Origin: Anadara kagoshimensis
Lineage: Eukaryota; Mollusca; Bivalvia; Arcoida; Arcidae
Assembly (NCBI GenBank): GCA_021292105.1
Contig: CM037868.1
Span: 24,998,303 to 25,062,302 of the forward strand
Reading direction: 5' to 3'
Length of the DNA stretch: 64,000 bases
Under the pieces are notes generated by a model, which was not told where the DNA came from, ran no database searches, and was given only the letters and a program-made list of their open reading frames with translations. Within the stretch, counting starts at the first letter, position 1. Every line of letters starts with the position of its first letter. Below, piece by piece: positions 12,059 to 22,979 of the stretch. The translations under genes were made by a program, and so were the position numbers.

Positions 12059-12874
12059 AATCAAAAATAAACATATTAATCGATGTCAGAAAATAAGAAA
12101 AGTCACCGTGACTAAAAAATTGGTATGCTCAGCAAATGTGTTGAATGGTAATCTATGTAGATGATTGTGTTTTGTAACAATTGTGGTCAGTAGTTTATGT
12201 AAAATGTAAAAGTAAATACTAAAATGTGTGGAAAATATTTCATCTTCGGAAAACAAATGTACCCTTTAGATATAAAAAATAAACCGATAAAAACCTAAAA
12301 TGATTTCAACAATAATGTCTTGACTCGGCTGCACATTGACCGATTGGAGAAAATAATTATCAGATGTTATTATTTCGAACATTCGATGCGACTAAATTTA
12401 CACTAATTTTGTCACTTAATTTAGGTTTACGGGTTTTTGATAATTACTGACAACTTCGTTACCACCTCTTACCTTTAATCAAAACACCGCTTAAATTGTT
12501 TTCAGTGAAAATTAATTCGTCTAGAACATTTACAAAATCCGACTAATCAATCAAAATTACTCATTAATCAATAAAGAATGAATATTACTGACAGGTTGAT
12601 GATCAAAGTCAAATTAATCAGCACCATATCAATCACGATCTTACACATTAAACAATCCTCGTCTACGTCTTAGAATGATTATATTAAAAACAAATTAATT
12701 AAAAAATGGAAGTTTTTGGTTTTACTATTGATTAAAACAGCGATTTATCTACATCGATATCACTGTCATTTCTTAAACAAACAACAATTAAAAAGGATAT
12801 TTATCGAACATTACGTTAGGAGATCTCTAGAGTTTTACACCTAATGTCGTTGCAGTATAGTAATTTGAACATAT
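12059..12874. other. Unit A non-coding, paralogous to 26,145-26,850 and 28,195-28,300
   Basis: Similarity to unit B continues up to acagcgattta near 12,750, where unit B carries the mariner insertion. No gene. Confidence 0.6.
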
Positions 12875-13386
12875 CTTTATGGCTGATATTGTTGCGAATT
12901 TTAACAAAATATTTGAAAATAAACTTTGATACGTATCTATCAGGGAAACAATAAATATGTCACAAGGAATTAATAACAAGTGACGACTTTTATTTACATT
13001 GTAAATTAAAATTAAAATCAAATTAAAAGACAATCTTGCAATACTGAAGTTGGAAGGTAGCAGTACTTTGTAAACATTGTCAAAATTGCTATTTTTTAAT
13101 TTTCTTTGAGTAACATCTACCTCGATATACCTTTATGGCTGATATTGTTGCGAATTTTAACAAAATATTTGAAAATAAACTTTGATACGTATCTATCAGG
13201 GAAACAATAAATATGTCACAAGGAATTAATAACAAGTGACGACTTTTATTTACATTGTAAATTAAAATTAAAATCAAATTAAAAGACAATCTTGCAATTC
13301 TGAAGTTGGAAGGTAGCAGTACTTTGGAAACATCGTCAAAATTGCTATTTTTTAATTTTCTTTAAGTAACATCTATCTCGATATAC
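12875..13386. repeat. 256-bp tandem duplication with a few mismatches
   Basis: Positions 12,875-13,130 and 13,131-13,386 both start ctttatggctgatattg and both end ctcgatatac. The copies differ at a few bases (for example aatactgaag versus aattctgaag). It is older than the 287-bp duplication. Unit B does not show the same duplication. Confidence 0.92.
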
Positions 13387-14494
13387 CTTTTGAAATGTGG
13401 AAATGTCGATAGTTACTCTTTTGTGAATTAATAACAAGATGCTTTCAGGTTCTAATGTATACAAAAGGTTTTGATTGCTACACGATTTTAGTACCATAGA
13501 GTTTTTCCCTATTTCGTATCACGTGACAGATTAAATATCGCATTATAAATAAAACTAGTGACGATAGTGAATCTACTTTTTAAATTTGATATCAATACGC
13601 CATCATTTTTAGCTATAACAAAAATCGAAATAATGTTTGTTTCCGCTATAATATAACTATACAGTGTCTACTTGAGTACACGTTTAATTTTGAAATACGC
13701 AAATGTTGATATGAACTTGTTGTTTCTTTGTCTTATATCGAGACACCACTAGCAATAGTTAAACACTATGGTTATTATATTGAATTGTTTTTCTTATTCA
13801 AAAGTTTGTCCGAATATGTAATTTGCTGATATCGAGATGTCATCGGCTATATGACATTTGTAATTATTTTCAAAGTTCAATTTTTGAATTTTTCAGTTGC
13901 TTCTTCTACAAAACTATCAATAACAGAGAGTATTTACAACTATTAATTACATATTATACCAGTTTTAATATATTCTAAGAATATTTGCAAACAAATATAG
14001 ATTCTACATCTGGTTCAATTAAAATGCCGTCATGTTTTTGGTGTATTAATTGATGTACAACTTTTCATATTTCCAAAGAATGTGTGCGGGTGTACTCCAC
14101 GATTAATATTGTAACGTTGTAGAAAATGTTAAAACTAATGAAATGGTTTAAGTGTAAGGGAAAAATGTCATTCAATGAAATTGTTCTGCATAACCGTTAT
14201 ACGGTATAATGTGATATTCTGCTGAACCCGTTTTATTATATTTTTTAAATACGCGCACTTACAGATCTCAACATCTCTCGCAGATTTTAAACCTCATTGA
14301 TAGCAAGCACTGGTGTGAGAACTTATAGAAAGTCGTTGTTTTTTCTTGACACTCAGATTTCCTCTAGAACACAAAGTCCACTTGATACGAGGAGAAATTT
14401 CAAGTGCCTAAGGCTCCATTTATCTACATTGTTGTTAACAAGTTTTAATGGCATCAATTGTCCTAAAAATCTATTTTATATCTCAAAATAAAAT
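13387..14494. other. Unit A non-coding, paralogous to 28,690-29,985
   Basis: Long stretches match unit B (for example ttttagtacyataragtttttccctatttcg, where y and r mark differences). No conserved frame; nothing recognised. Confidence 0.6.
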
Positions 14495-14800
14495 AAAATT
14501 AATCATAAAAAACAAACATAGCAATCCATGTCGAATAAAAAATTCCAATGTGAAGTGAAAAATAATTGAAGGTTGCAAATTGTATTAAGGATATGGACAT
14601 TTATGGGAACTAAAGCTGGGTGATACGGGAGGGTAAATAAATGCTGCTAAGCCAATAATGTAATCAAAATAAATGAAAGTAAAATAGCACTATAGGGGAA
14701 ATACATCCAGCCTTCTTTTGAAAGCAGAGACATGATATTCATCAACAATATTGTAACGACGCCCATACAACTTTTTGAGCGATACAGGGAAATAAATTAG
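14495..14800 (-). mobile_element. Penelope-like retroelement 3' fragment
   Basis: Begins aaaacaaacatagcaatcc and extends to catcaacaatattgtaacg and acaactttttgag. These are the reverse complement of the last RT codons in the long copy (near 24,070-24,110). The orthologous fragment in unit B is 29,985-30,300, so it predates the duplication. Confidence 0.7.
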
Positions 14801-15365
14801 CAAAACACTAAAACGACAAAACGCACGGAGGATTAATACAGAATTGTAGAAAAATGGTAAGTGGAATGTTAACTGTCAGCTTCTATGGCAATTTCCTACT
14901 CGACCATAATGCCACAATAACTAAAGCAACCAGTAAAGTGTAACAAAAAGGGAAATACTTACTTTAGGTTGACAGCAAATGGGTTAGGCGCCATGATTTT
15001 AAAATTTACAATTCTGACTACTGTTTGGGTCTGGGTGTCCGTACTGTCAAACAGGTTATAGTGTATTTAAACGCTTGGATGCAAATATAATTGGACTGAT
15101 TCTTTGTGTAAGAAAATGTCAATTCCTCTGTAAAAGGTTGTATTTTTCTGGATACTAATGCAGATTAGATTGTCTCTTATCGCCAAAATTTAAATTTAGA
15201 TCTATCATTTAGTACATTTGGCTGCCGACAATCTGACCTGCGTGACATTATTTGAATACCCTGTTGGGAAATACATTTTAATTTACCAATTTGAGATTAA
15301 GATTTACGTCAAAAATCTAATTCAATATCCGATTAATTGTCATCCCGAACTATGGCAAAGTCATT
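14801..15365. other. Unit A non-coding, paralogous to 30,300-30,900
   Basis: Shared runs include acaattctgactact and caaacaggttatagtgtattta. No gene is recognised; an 89-codon frame at 15,218-15,487 is not supported by the paralogue. Confidence 0.55.
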
Positions 15366-16964
15366 TTATTATCTCTTTAAACTCTAAAGCGCACTTAGGA
15401 ATCATTGCGCTGCTGTTACAACTGTTCAATTCTTATCCAGACATTCCGGTTTCCTCCATCATCCCAGACGTGACCGCTTCTATATAAGCGATTATTTTTC
15501 GTTTCCTAAAACGCTGATATTTTTTTTATTTAATTTAAAGTTAGTTTAAAAAATTTGACATGTCACATACAAAATGACAAAATTCTTAACAAATAATCGA
15601 TTGTTTAAATTTAAAAAAAGAATAAATAACAAACGAAATACAGTTAAATCCCATGTCCATGGGATCGAATCGATTAAAATCCATTGGCAGACGGTTTCAT
15701 AGGGCCTTTGTTCATTGATAAGATGACTACTGTTAAACATAACATAGTCATCCTTTTGTCAGCGACTCTCGAAGAATGAATACCCGCCCACAATGTTACA
15801 AACAAAAAATGTCACAGATCAGATAGTTCATTTTACTGGTACAGGAAAAAACACACTGCATAACGTTTTCACGTTTTCGGTATAACAGCTAACACGTTGC
15901 TGGGCCTTACTGTTTATATGTTTCATATCACTGCGGATGATAGTCTTTTACCGTTTTGGTGGGTAAATGGGACTACATTCTAGTGTAAGAAAACTTGTCA
16001 ATTCACCTGCAAACCCTGGTGTTTTTTTTCGGACATTATTGCAGAACTGACCCCCTCGAAAAAGACTGAAACTATGATCTATATTTTCTAGATATATTTA
16101 AGCAGTAGGTAAAATTATACCGTCTCTCATTGCCCTGCGTCAAACTTTGCTTTGACGTTCTTCAATTTAATGGCCAACTATCGGAAGTAATTTCAGCACT
16201 TCGATTTTCTCATAATGTGAGGAAATGACGCCTCAAATGCAAAATTATTTACTTGGACATGTACATAACTATTGCTTTGATAGTTCAACTTTCCATCTAT
16301 CCTAAAGAATTACAATCTAAATTAGAAGAATATATCACAATTTCTTAATTTCATCAATATGATGTTTCTATAATAAAGTGTTAAAGGGAAATAATTCTTA
16401 AAACAATTCTAGATATTTAGCATTATTTTTAAACTTGTTATTTTTTCATACAGGAATGGTTTTTTTCAAGTTTTCAGTAAAAATACTTTCGCAAAAGTGT
16501 GCAAAATAGCGTAGCATAAAAATAATTAATTACACGGAAAGTACGTCCCATATTACTTATATTAAATATATAAATTCAAATAACAGTAATCACATGGATA
16601 TAAACGAAAAAGAGGAGACATAATCATTTCTATATTAAGTTTTATTTATTACTTTTCATAAGATATAAATTGTAATTTTATTCATTTCATGAAAACAGAA
16701 AAAGTCTTGGAGAAGCCCTTATATATACAATACAGATTATGTTTAATTATTTGGCAAATTATGACAAAAATCAATAAAGAAATTAATAAAATAAAGTAAA
16801 AAAAAATAAAAACGTAAATAAAAAAACAACAAACAAACAATAAATAATTCAATATTATTTGACATTTTTCTAAAATTAATAAAAATAATAAAAATAATAG
16901 ACACGGTATTGTTGTACAATAAAATTAATGCTATGATATTTTCGGTTTTTACTGTTTTTATTCT

Positions 16965-17059
16965 TTTATATATATAGATTGAAATTGTTTTTCGAGAATT
17001 AGTAAATGGCAATTCCTTTGTATTTCTTTCAAAATATATGGCTAGGGGTCTCATTATTC
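16965..17059 (-). pseudogene. Relic of the TRIM C-terminal tail
   Basis: Read on the minus strand from 17,054, the frame gives RPLAIYFERNTKELPF then TNSRKTISIYIYK. It lines up with the end of TRIM copy 1 (NPLAIDCNTNTKTLIL, then THSGKTISVYSLK) at the same spacing. Only about 30 codons of the last propeller blade remain. The frame then runs on into flanking AT-rich DNA, so the original stop is lost. This shows that the 1.7-kb tandem unit included the 3' end of a TRIM gene. It cannot function alone. Confidence 0.7.
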
Positions 17060-18588
17060 CGCATGTTTCTATAACATATTATCTCTTTAAACTCTAAAGC
17101 TCACTTAGGAATCATTGCGCTGCTGTTTCAACTGTTCAATTCTTATCTGGACATTCAGTTTCTTGCATCATCCCAAAACCAACCACTTCTATATAACCGA
17201 TTATTTTTCGTTTCCAAAAACACTGATATTTTTTAATTAAATGTAAAGTTCTTTTAACAGTTTGACATATCACATACAAAATGACAGAATCCTTAGCAAA
17301 TAATCGATTGTTCAAATTAAACAAGAATAAGAAACTAAATACACATGCAATGTGCATGGAATATGGGATCAAATCGATTAAAACACATTGGCAGACGATT
17401 TCGTAGGGCTTTTGTTCATTGGAAAGATGACTGCTGTTCAACATAACATAGTCATCCTTTTGTCAGCGACTTGCGAAGACTGAATACCCGCCCACAACGT
17501 TACAAACAAAAAATGACACAGATCAGACAGTTCATTTTATTGGTACCGGGAAAAGCACACTTCATAACGTTTACACGTTTTCAGTATAACACTTTGACTA
17601 CTCTGCTTCGCCTTACTGTTCATATCACTGTGAATCATAGTCTTTAATCGTTTTGCTGGGTAAATGGGACTACATTCTAGGGTAAGAATTGTCAATTCTC
17701 CGGCAAAGCCTGGTATTTTTTCTGGACATAATTGCAGAACTGACCCCATCAAAACTAGGATTTATATTTTCCCGATATATTTCAAGCAGCAGGTAATATT
17801 ATACCGTCTCTTATTAAAGTTTTCTATATCGTTCTTCAGTTTGCTGGCCAACTATCGGGAGTAATTTGCAGCACTTTGATTTGCTCATTATGTCAGGAGA
17901 TGACGCCTCGATTGCAAAATTCTTTACTTGGACATGTACATAACACATGCTTCAACATTTCAATTTTCCATCTATCCCAAAGAATTACAATCCAAATTAG
18001 AAGGAAATATGACAATTTCTAAATTCCATCAATATTTTTTATAATAACGTGTTCAAAGGCAGATAACTCTTAAAACAATTCTAGATATTTAGCATTTTAA
18101 ACTTGTAATTATTTCATACAGGAATGATTTTTTCAAGTTTTCAGTAAACTCACTTTCGTAATAAGTGTGTAAAATAGCGTAGCATAAAAATGAATTAATT
18201 GCAAGGAATGTACGTCCAAGTCAAAAATCCTAAATATCGGAACAGAAATAGATGAGCTGCTGAAGAATATACAAATTCAAATAATAATAATGGATGTAAA
18301 CGAATAAAGAGGAGACAAAATCATCTCTAAATTATGTTTTATTTATTACTTTTTATAAGTTATCAATTGTATTTTTATTCATTTCATGAGAACAGAAAAA
18401 AATCTTGGACAAGCCCTTAATATATACAATACAGATTATGTTTAAAAAATTGACAAAGTATGATAAAAATCAATAAAAAAATTATTATTAATAAAATAAA
18501 GTAAAAAAAATAAAAACGTATATAATAAAAAAAATCAAACAAACAAATCGACAAATGAATAATTAAATATTATTTGACATTTTTTTAA

Positions 18589-18594
<6 letters not shown>

Positions 18595-18637
<43 letters not shown>

Positions 18638-18665
18638 TATTAATAATATATTAATAATAATAATA
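18595..18665. repeat. AAT microsatellite
   Basis: TAA triplet run with a short tatta interruption. It sits at the same relative place as the AAT tracts at 31,618-31,755 and 36,785-36,850 in the other copies of this flank. Confidence 0.95.
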
Positions 18666-18869
18666 GACACGGGTATGGTTGTACAATAAAATATGCGCAA
18701 TAAATTTATGTATTGAAATTAACAATTGAACTATATAATTAATATACCCATGTAACATAAGTTTAAGATAACAATTAAAAGCAAATATCAATACATTGAT
18801 TAAGTATACAAACAATGTTTTCAAATAAAAAAATTCCTAGTAAATACTTGTACCTAAGATTTGATTTAT

Positions 18870-19497
18870 TACTCATTCACATCCGTCGTAACATTGTCAA
18901 ATTTTAAATATATATAAGCAGTTTTTTTTGGCAAAATTGTAATGGTTATACTAGTAATTTATGTAAAAATTGAAAAGCAGAGGAAAATGTTATGGTATTT
19001 TTGTGTTTTTTGTGTACCTTAAATTTAAGATGTGATAGGTAACAATTATCATTTTATTCTTTTACCTTAAGAGATAGATTGAAATTGTTTTCCGTGAATG
19101 AGTCAGTAGCAATTGTTTTGTATTTGTGTCAAAATAACTTTTATTAAGCTCTATGATTAGATCTATCACTGTATCGTAACATTCCTAAAATTGTGTATGA
19201 GTGGGGGGGGCAGTTCTTCAATTTTTCTAGTTTTTGTACTTTTATTTTAAAATGTGCGTGATAGGTGATGAAATGTTTGTCAATTTATTCTTTTTTCCAA
19301 AGCATAGACTGCAACCATTTTGTTTCAATAGGTCGGGATTAGCTTTTTAGTATTTGAGTTACAATGTCTAGCTAAACATTTTTTATTTGAATAGGATTTT
19401 TATCAAGCCCCCAGTGTGGGTTGTTTAATGCAAATTTTTGTATCATTAATTCAAAAATATGTTTTATAGTTGACGAAATGTTTGTCATGTTACTCTT
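18870..19497 (-). repeat. Tandem array of TRIM 3' ends (about 200 bp unit)
   Basis: Just downstream of the TRIM copy 1 stop, the sequence covering the last codons and 3' flank is repeated twice more in degenerate form. One unit is centred on 19,060-19,140 (agagatagattgaaattg, gtgaatgagtcagtagcaat), another on 19,290-19,370 (agcatagactgcaacc, gtatttgagttacaat). The true tail is at 19,490-19,570 (gaataaactgaaattg, gtgttacaatctatgg). Each unit is preceded by gtgataggt...atttgtcaa-like sequence. An AATAAA (minus strand) lies at 19,382-19,387, about 110 bases after the stop; its use is unproven. Confidence 0.7.
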
Positions 19498-21446
19498 CTA
19501 CTTTAAGGAATAAACTGAAATTGTTTTTCCTGAATGAGTAAGTATCAGCGTCTTTGTGTTTGTGTTACAATCTATGGCCAAGGGATTTTCTATTCCGGAT
19601 TCTTTAGTAAATAAAATTTTAATTAAGTCCCCAGCAGGTGATATTTGGTGGACATCTTGTGACAACTGACCAGCCACGTATATTACACCTTCATCATCAC
19701 ATGTAATACCGAATGGACATTTAAGATCTTTATGTTTGTATGTAAAGACTTCTGAACCATCAAGATCAAGACAATGAACTGAATCAGAATCATAGTTACT
19801 ATAGCACACTCTAGTGTCAGCTACAAAACATAAGTACCGATAATCATTAGTGTTCCGCGTTTTGATATCTCTGATTATGGATCCAGTTTTGTTAATGACA
19901 AGTATTTTATCCATGCAAGCAGCAACAAGTTTTATTCCATCTGATGTTATGCCACATACCCTGACATCCGGGTTCTTCATGATGTTCTTCTGTCTGATAT
20001 TCCCCGTCATGATATCTATAACAGCTATACCATTAGGTAACCAATACGGCACAGCAGCTTCATTATCACTGATCATCGTAACATCAACTGGTTCACCTGG
20101 CAGATTTATTTTTTGCTTCAGATTCCCTGTACTCTCAAAGATAAGTAGAAGTTTACTATCACAATTTGTTAGTAGTACACCCCCGTCGTTAAGTACTTTG
20201 CACCATGGAAACGTCCTGCTGGAAATGTCTCTGGATTGAAGCTTAATATATGTTGTACATTGTAGCGTTTAGGATTGTGACCACTACTTGATAATTTCTG
20301 TAATGGCTGAAGTGCAAGTTGTACCGTTGTGCCAATGGTATTATTGACATTTCCAAGGGAGGGAACGTGTTTGGTTAAATTGACCAGTTCCGGTGCCAGC
20401 TCAATTTCGTACCGTCTCATCTTTGATTCAGCTGTTAGTTGCTTTACCAGTTCCATCTCTTCTTTGATCTTCTTCTCAATTATTTGCTTCTCGGTAAATG
20501 TGTTTTCGTCTGATGAATGGGTAACTGACAGAGAAAGTAGTTCTTTACAATTGGTAACTATCGCTCTATGGTTACTGCAAACTTCTATTTCATCTTTAAT
20601 CTCTCTTTTGATTTTGGCATGATTTTCATCAAACATCTGCTGGAAATCCTTCTCTAATTTTTCGAGGTGAACAACGATTTCATTCCGTAGTGATCGTATT
20701 TTCTCGATTACCTCTCTTCTTTCTTTTTCTATCTCTCTACAGTTACGATATCTCTCGTCAAGGAAGTCATTGGCTATAACAAGTATGTCTTGGATTGTTT
20801 CCATGATCTGATGTACTTTGCTCTTGATCTTTAGATACCTTATCAATCGTTGCCACGTGTTTGCAATTCCTGTGGTAATCGGTAAAACATGATGAACAGT
20901 AGGTTGTCTGATGATCATGGCAAAAATTCTCGATAATCTTCCCTTTGTGTTCTGGACAATGGATTTCAAAATGTAGTTTTGTGTTTAAGTTTGCTACATC
21001 TTCAATTCGAATTAATTCGTGCGATTTCAAAGTTTTATTTTTCTTGTGGAATTTTGAGCACTCTTTACACAATCCTTCACTGCATTCGTCACACCATACT
21101 TCAGCTAGTTGTTTTTGTCCCTTGTTAGACACCAGGCAAATTTCCTCCCCGGGTTTGATTCTCTTCCTCTGGATTAATGTTTCAATCAAGTGATTAGTTG
21201 GTAGGTTATTTGTATATATAGACGTTGTGACCTTGTCAGGAATATGGATAACGGTTTTACAACTCGGACAAGGAACTTGTTTTGACGTTCATCATCAACC
21301 TGAGTCGCTATGACATTGTCTATATGTCGACATATACAGGATTGGCAGAAGTTGTGAAGACATGCTAACCTTTTTGGAACATCCAGAATCTTTGAACAAA
21401 TGCCATTTGAAAGATCAGCATGGTCTTCTTCAATCTTTGAAGCCAT
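19498..21446 (-). pseudogene. TRIM family (RING/B-box/coiled-coil/NHL-like), copy 1, frameshifted
   Basis: Intact, this would be a TRIM E3 ubiquitin ligase of about 640 residues. From 21,446 downward come a RING (ICSK...ACLHNFCQSC), B-box 1 (VWCDECSEGLCKECSK), B-box 2 (HCPEHKGKIIENFCHDHQ), a coiled coil rich in E, K and R, and a C-terminal NHL-like propeller (CPFGITCDDEGVIYVAG). Three frameshifts break it relative to copy 2. A 1-bp loss near 21,275 is inside the RING. A 2-bp loss near 20,805 is at the start of the coiled coil. A 1-bp loss near 20,192 is at the first propeller blade. The first RING cysteine is also missing (SNGICSK in place of KCGICSK). The fragments sum to one colinear protein, so no introns are needed. 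It is a pseudogene unless the indels are assembly errors. Confidence 0.9.
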
Positions 21447-22044
21447 TGTGTAGATGCGTTCTTTTGAACCAGGTCACTTTTTACGACCTTTAGTTCTGAA
21501 AAAAATGTTATGGATGTAATTAATAAAAAATTATTCTTAAAATTAATCAGCATGTTCTTAATAATTTTTATTTAAACATGTACCGCCCGCATGATCCTGA
21601 TTGATATGAATGCTTTTAAGAGCTTCAAAACCACATAGATGTGAAGTATATATTTAGTAAAATAATAAATTAAGAAAAAGGACATTTAACTATATTAAAT
21701 TTTTTAAAAGTAAGTCAGTCATTTGGTTCTGTAGTTTTTCCACTAGATATGACTAACATATAAAAGCAATATAGAACATTTTAGGTGCAGTTTTCTTTTG
21801 AATCAGTACAAATTTAAGAATTTTCTTATTATGATGTTTAGATAGATAAACGTAACATTTATCAGAAAGAGGAATATCCTGACTGGTAAATTTTTATTTT
21901 ATTTTTGTTCAGTCTTGGCAGCAAAATCATATTACCACTGAAGACCGAAATATCAAGAACAAATACAATATAAATGCTAGTAACGTTTGTGACCATTTGA
22001 GAATTGTGCTTCGAATATGGACTGGTACATTATTTTTATTTTAT
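21447..22044. other. 5' flank of TRIM copy 1 and start of unit B
   Basis: The region upstream of the TRIM ATG shows no clear core promoter. From about 21,720 the sequence matches 2,760-3,110 (ttttgaatcagta, attatgatgtttagata, gaatatcctga), marking the unit A/B junction. Confidence 0.6.
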
Positions 22045-22415
22045 AAATATAAAAAACAAACATGCCCAAGTCACAATACAGAAGCAAAATAAAAACTTTG
22101 GAACTGACAAGTCATCTTAACACGTCAATTTACACAATTGAAGTGAGACCGGGTGCTCCGGAAGGGGTAAGCATCTCCTGTTTAGCTAGCTAAGCTACAC
22201 CCGCCACGTGTAAAATAAAAATTGCGTGAAAGGAACATGAAACTATGAGACGTCAGATATATCCTGCACACAAAACATCAAACTTATCAACAATACTCTG
22301 ATGACGGCAATAAAACTTTTGAAGGCCTTGAAAAGTCTAGGCTTGCATTATACCTGAGTCAATAATTTATTTTCAAGCAACTCGCATCGTTGTACAAATC
22401 CCCGCATACAATTTG
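22045..22415 (-). mobile_element. Penelope-like retroelement 3' fragment, inverted relative to the long copy
   Basis: Runs from aaaaacaaacatgcccaag through actttggaactgacaagtc, cacccgccacgtgtaa, and the reverse complement of RT C-terminal codons (aaacttttgaaggccttg). Unit A has no element at this place (about 3,115-3,150), so it inserted after the duplication. Together with the plus-strand copy ending at 24,345 it makes a pair of inverted 3' ends about 2.3 kb apart. Confidence 0.8.
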
Positions 22416-22979
22416 TCTTCTACATTTGCTTTCGTTTGTTCTATTTCAATTGCCTTTTGTTATTTTAAATACCAGATGATAAAATACCAAAACTTAAGAG
22501 TAATAAGTTGGTTAGATTGTAACAGTATTTAGATAACTGGTTGAGGTTCAGAAATGGTGTACATTTTACATCTATATAATGACTTTATAATATATGTTAT
22601 CAGCTTTACAAGTATTTCAATTTTATAGAATGTCCTTGTACAAAATAGAGAACATTGATACTAACTAATTTGTATATCAGTCATGACGTATCAGGGTAAT
22701 TAACTCTCGGATTTATTGACAAAGTAATGTAGTGGTGTGTGTCAATTTTAGTACTACCGGTGGATCCTCAACAATAAATATTTTTATATTGGCAGAAAAT
22801 ATGAAATTGTTAATATAAAAAACAAACCAAACGGACCAAGCCATATAATTGAAATCAAAATGTAAATTTGTGAAATCAAGAAAACTTAAGGAGTTTATTG
22901 CTCAGATATGGAACCATGCCGTATTAAGAAAAAAAGAGTCCAGACGTTTTACTTTGTTTCAAAACAATTTTGACTCAAT
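22416..22979. other. Unit B non-coding sequence with empty MITE site
   Basis: Contains the empty-site equivalent of the 3,194-3,964 element at 22,470-22,471, and matches to 3,967-4,130 and 6,340-6,470. From about 22,760 to 22,980 nothing is recognised apart from the possible 5' remnant of the retroelement. Confidence 0.6.

Larger units (their letters stand above)
15366..18785. repeat. 1.7-kb tandem duplication of the TRIM 3' flank
   Basis: The segments starting at 15,366 and 17,076 align with an offset of about 1,710 (attatctctttaaactctaaag, gactacattctagkgtaag, ttctagatatttagcatt, aatacagattatgttta). Unit B has two corresponding segments (30,600-32,260 and 35,930-37,430), so this duplication predates the A/B duplication. 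The end of the first copy carries a relic of the TRIM coding tail (16,965-17,059). Confidence 0.85.
2810..21500. repeat. Segmental duplication unit A
   Basis: Collinear matches to unit B (21,720-41,160) include 2,810-3,110 with 21,770-22,040; 3,967-4,130 with 22,471-22,620; 6,340-6,470 with 22,630-22,760; 8,780-9,050 with 24,490-24,775; 9,441-9,870 with 24,907-25,350; 11,000-12,870 with 25,385-28,310; 13,390-15,200 with 28,690-30,860; 16,200-17,000 with 30,920-31,800; and TRIM copy 1 with TRIM copy 2. Both units end in a minus-strand TRIM copy. Divergence is clearly visible, so the duplication is not recent. Confidence 0.85.

Noticed and set aside
12827..13289. Two similar minus-strand small frames
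   Set aside because: Explained by the 256-bp tandem duplication; the C-terminal parts differ and unit B gives no conserved frame.
19498..21446. Introns instead of frameshifts in TRIM copy 1
   Set aside because: The breaks are 1-2 bp relative to copy 2, with no sequence to remove, so splicing cannot explain them.
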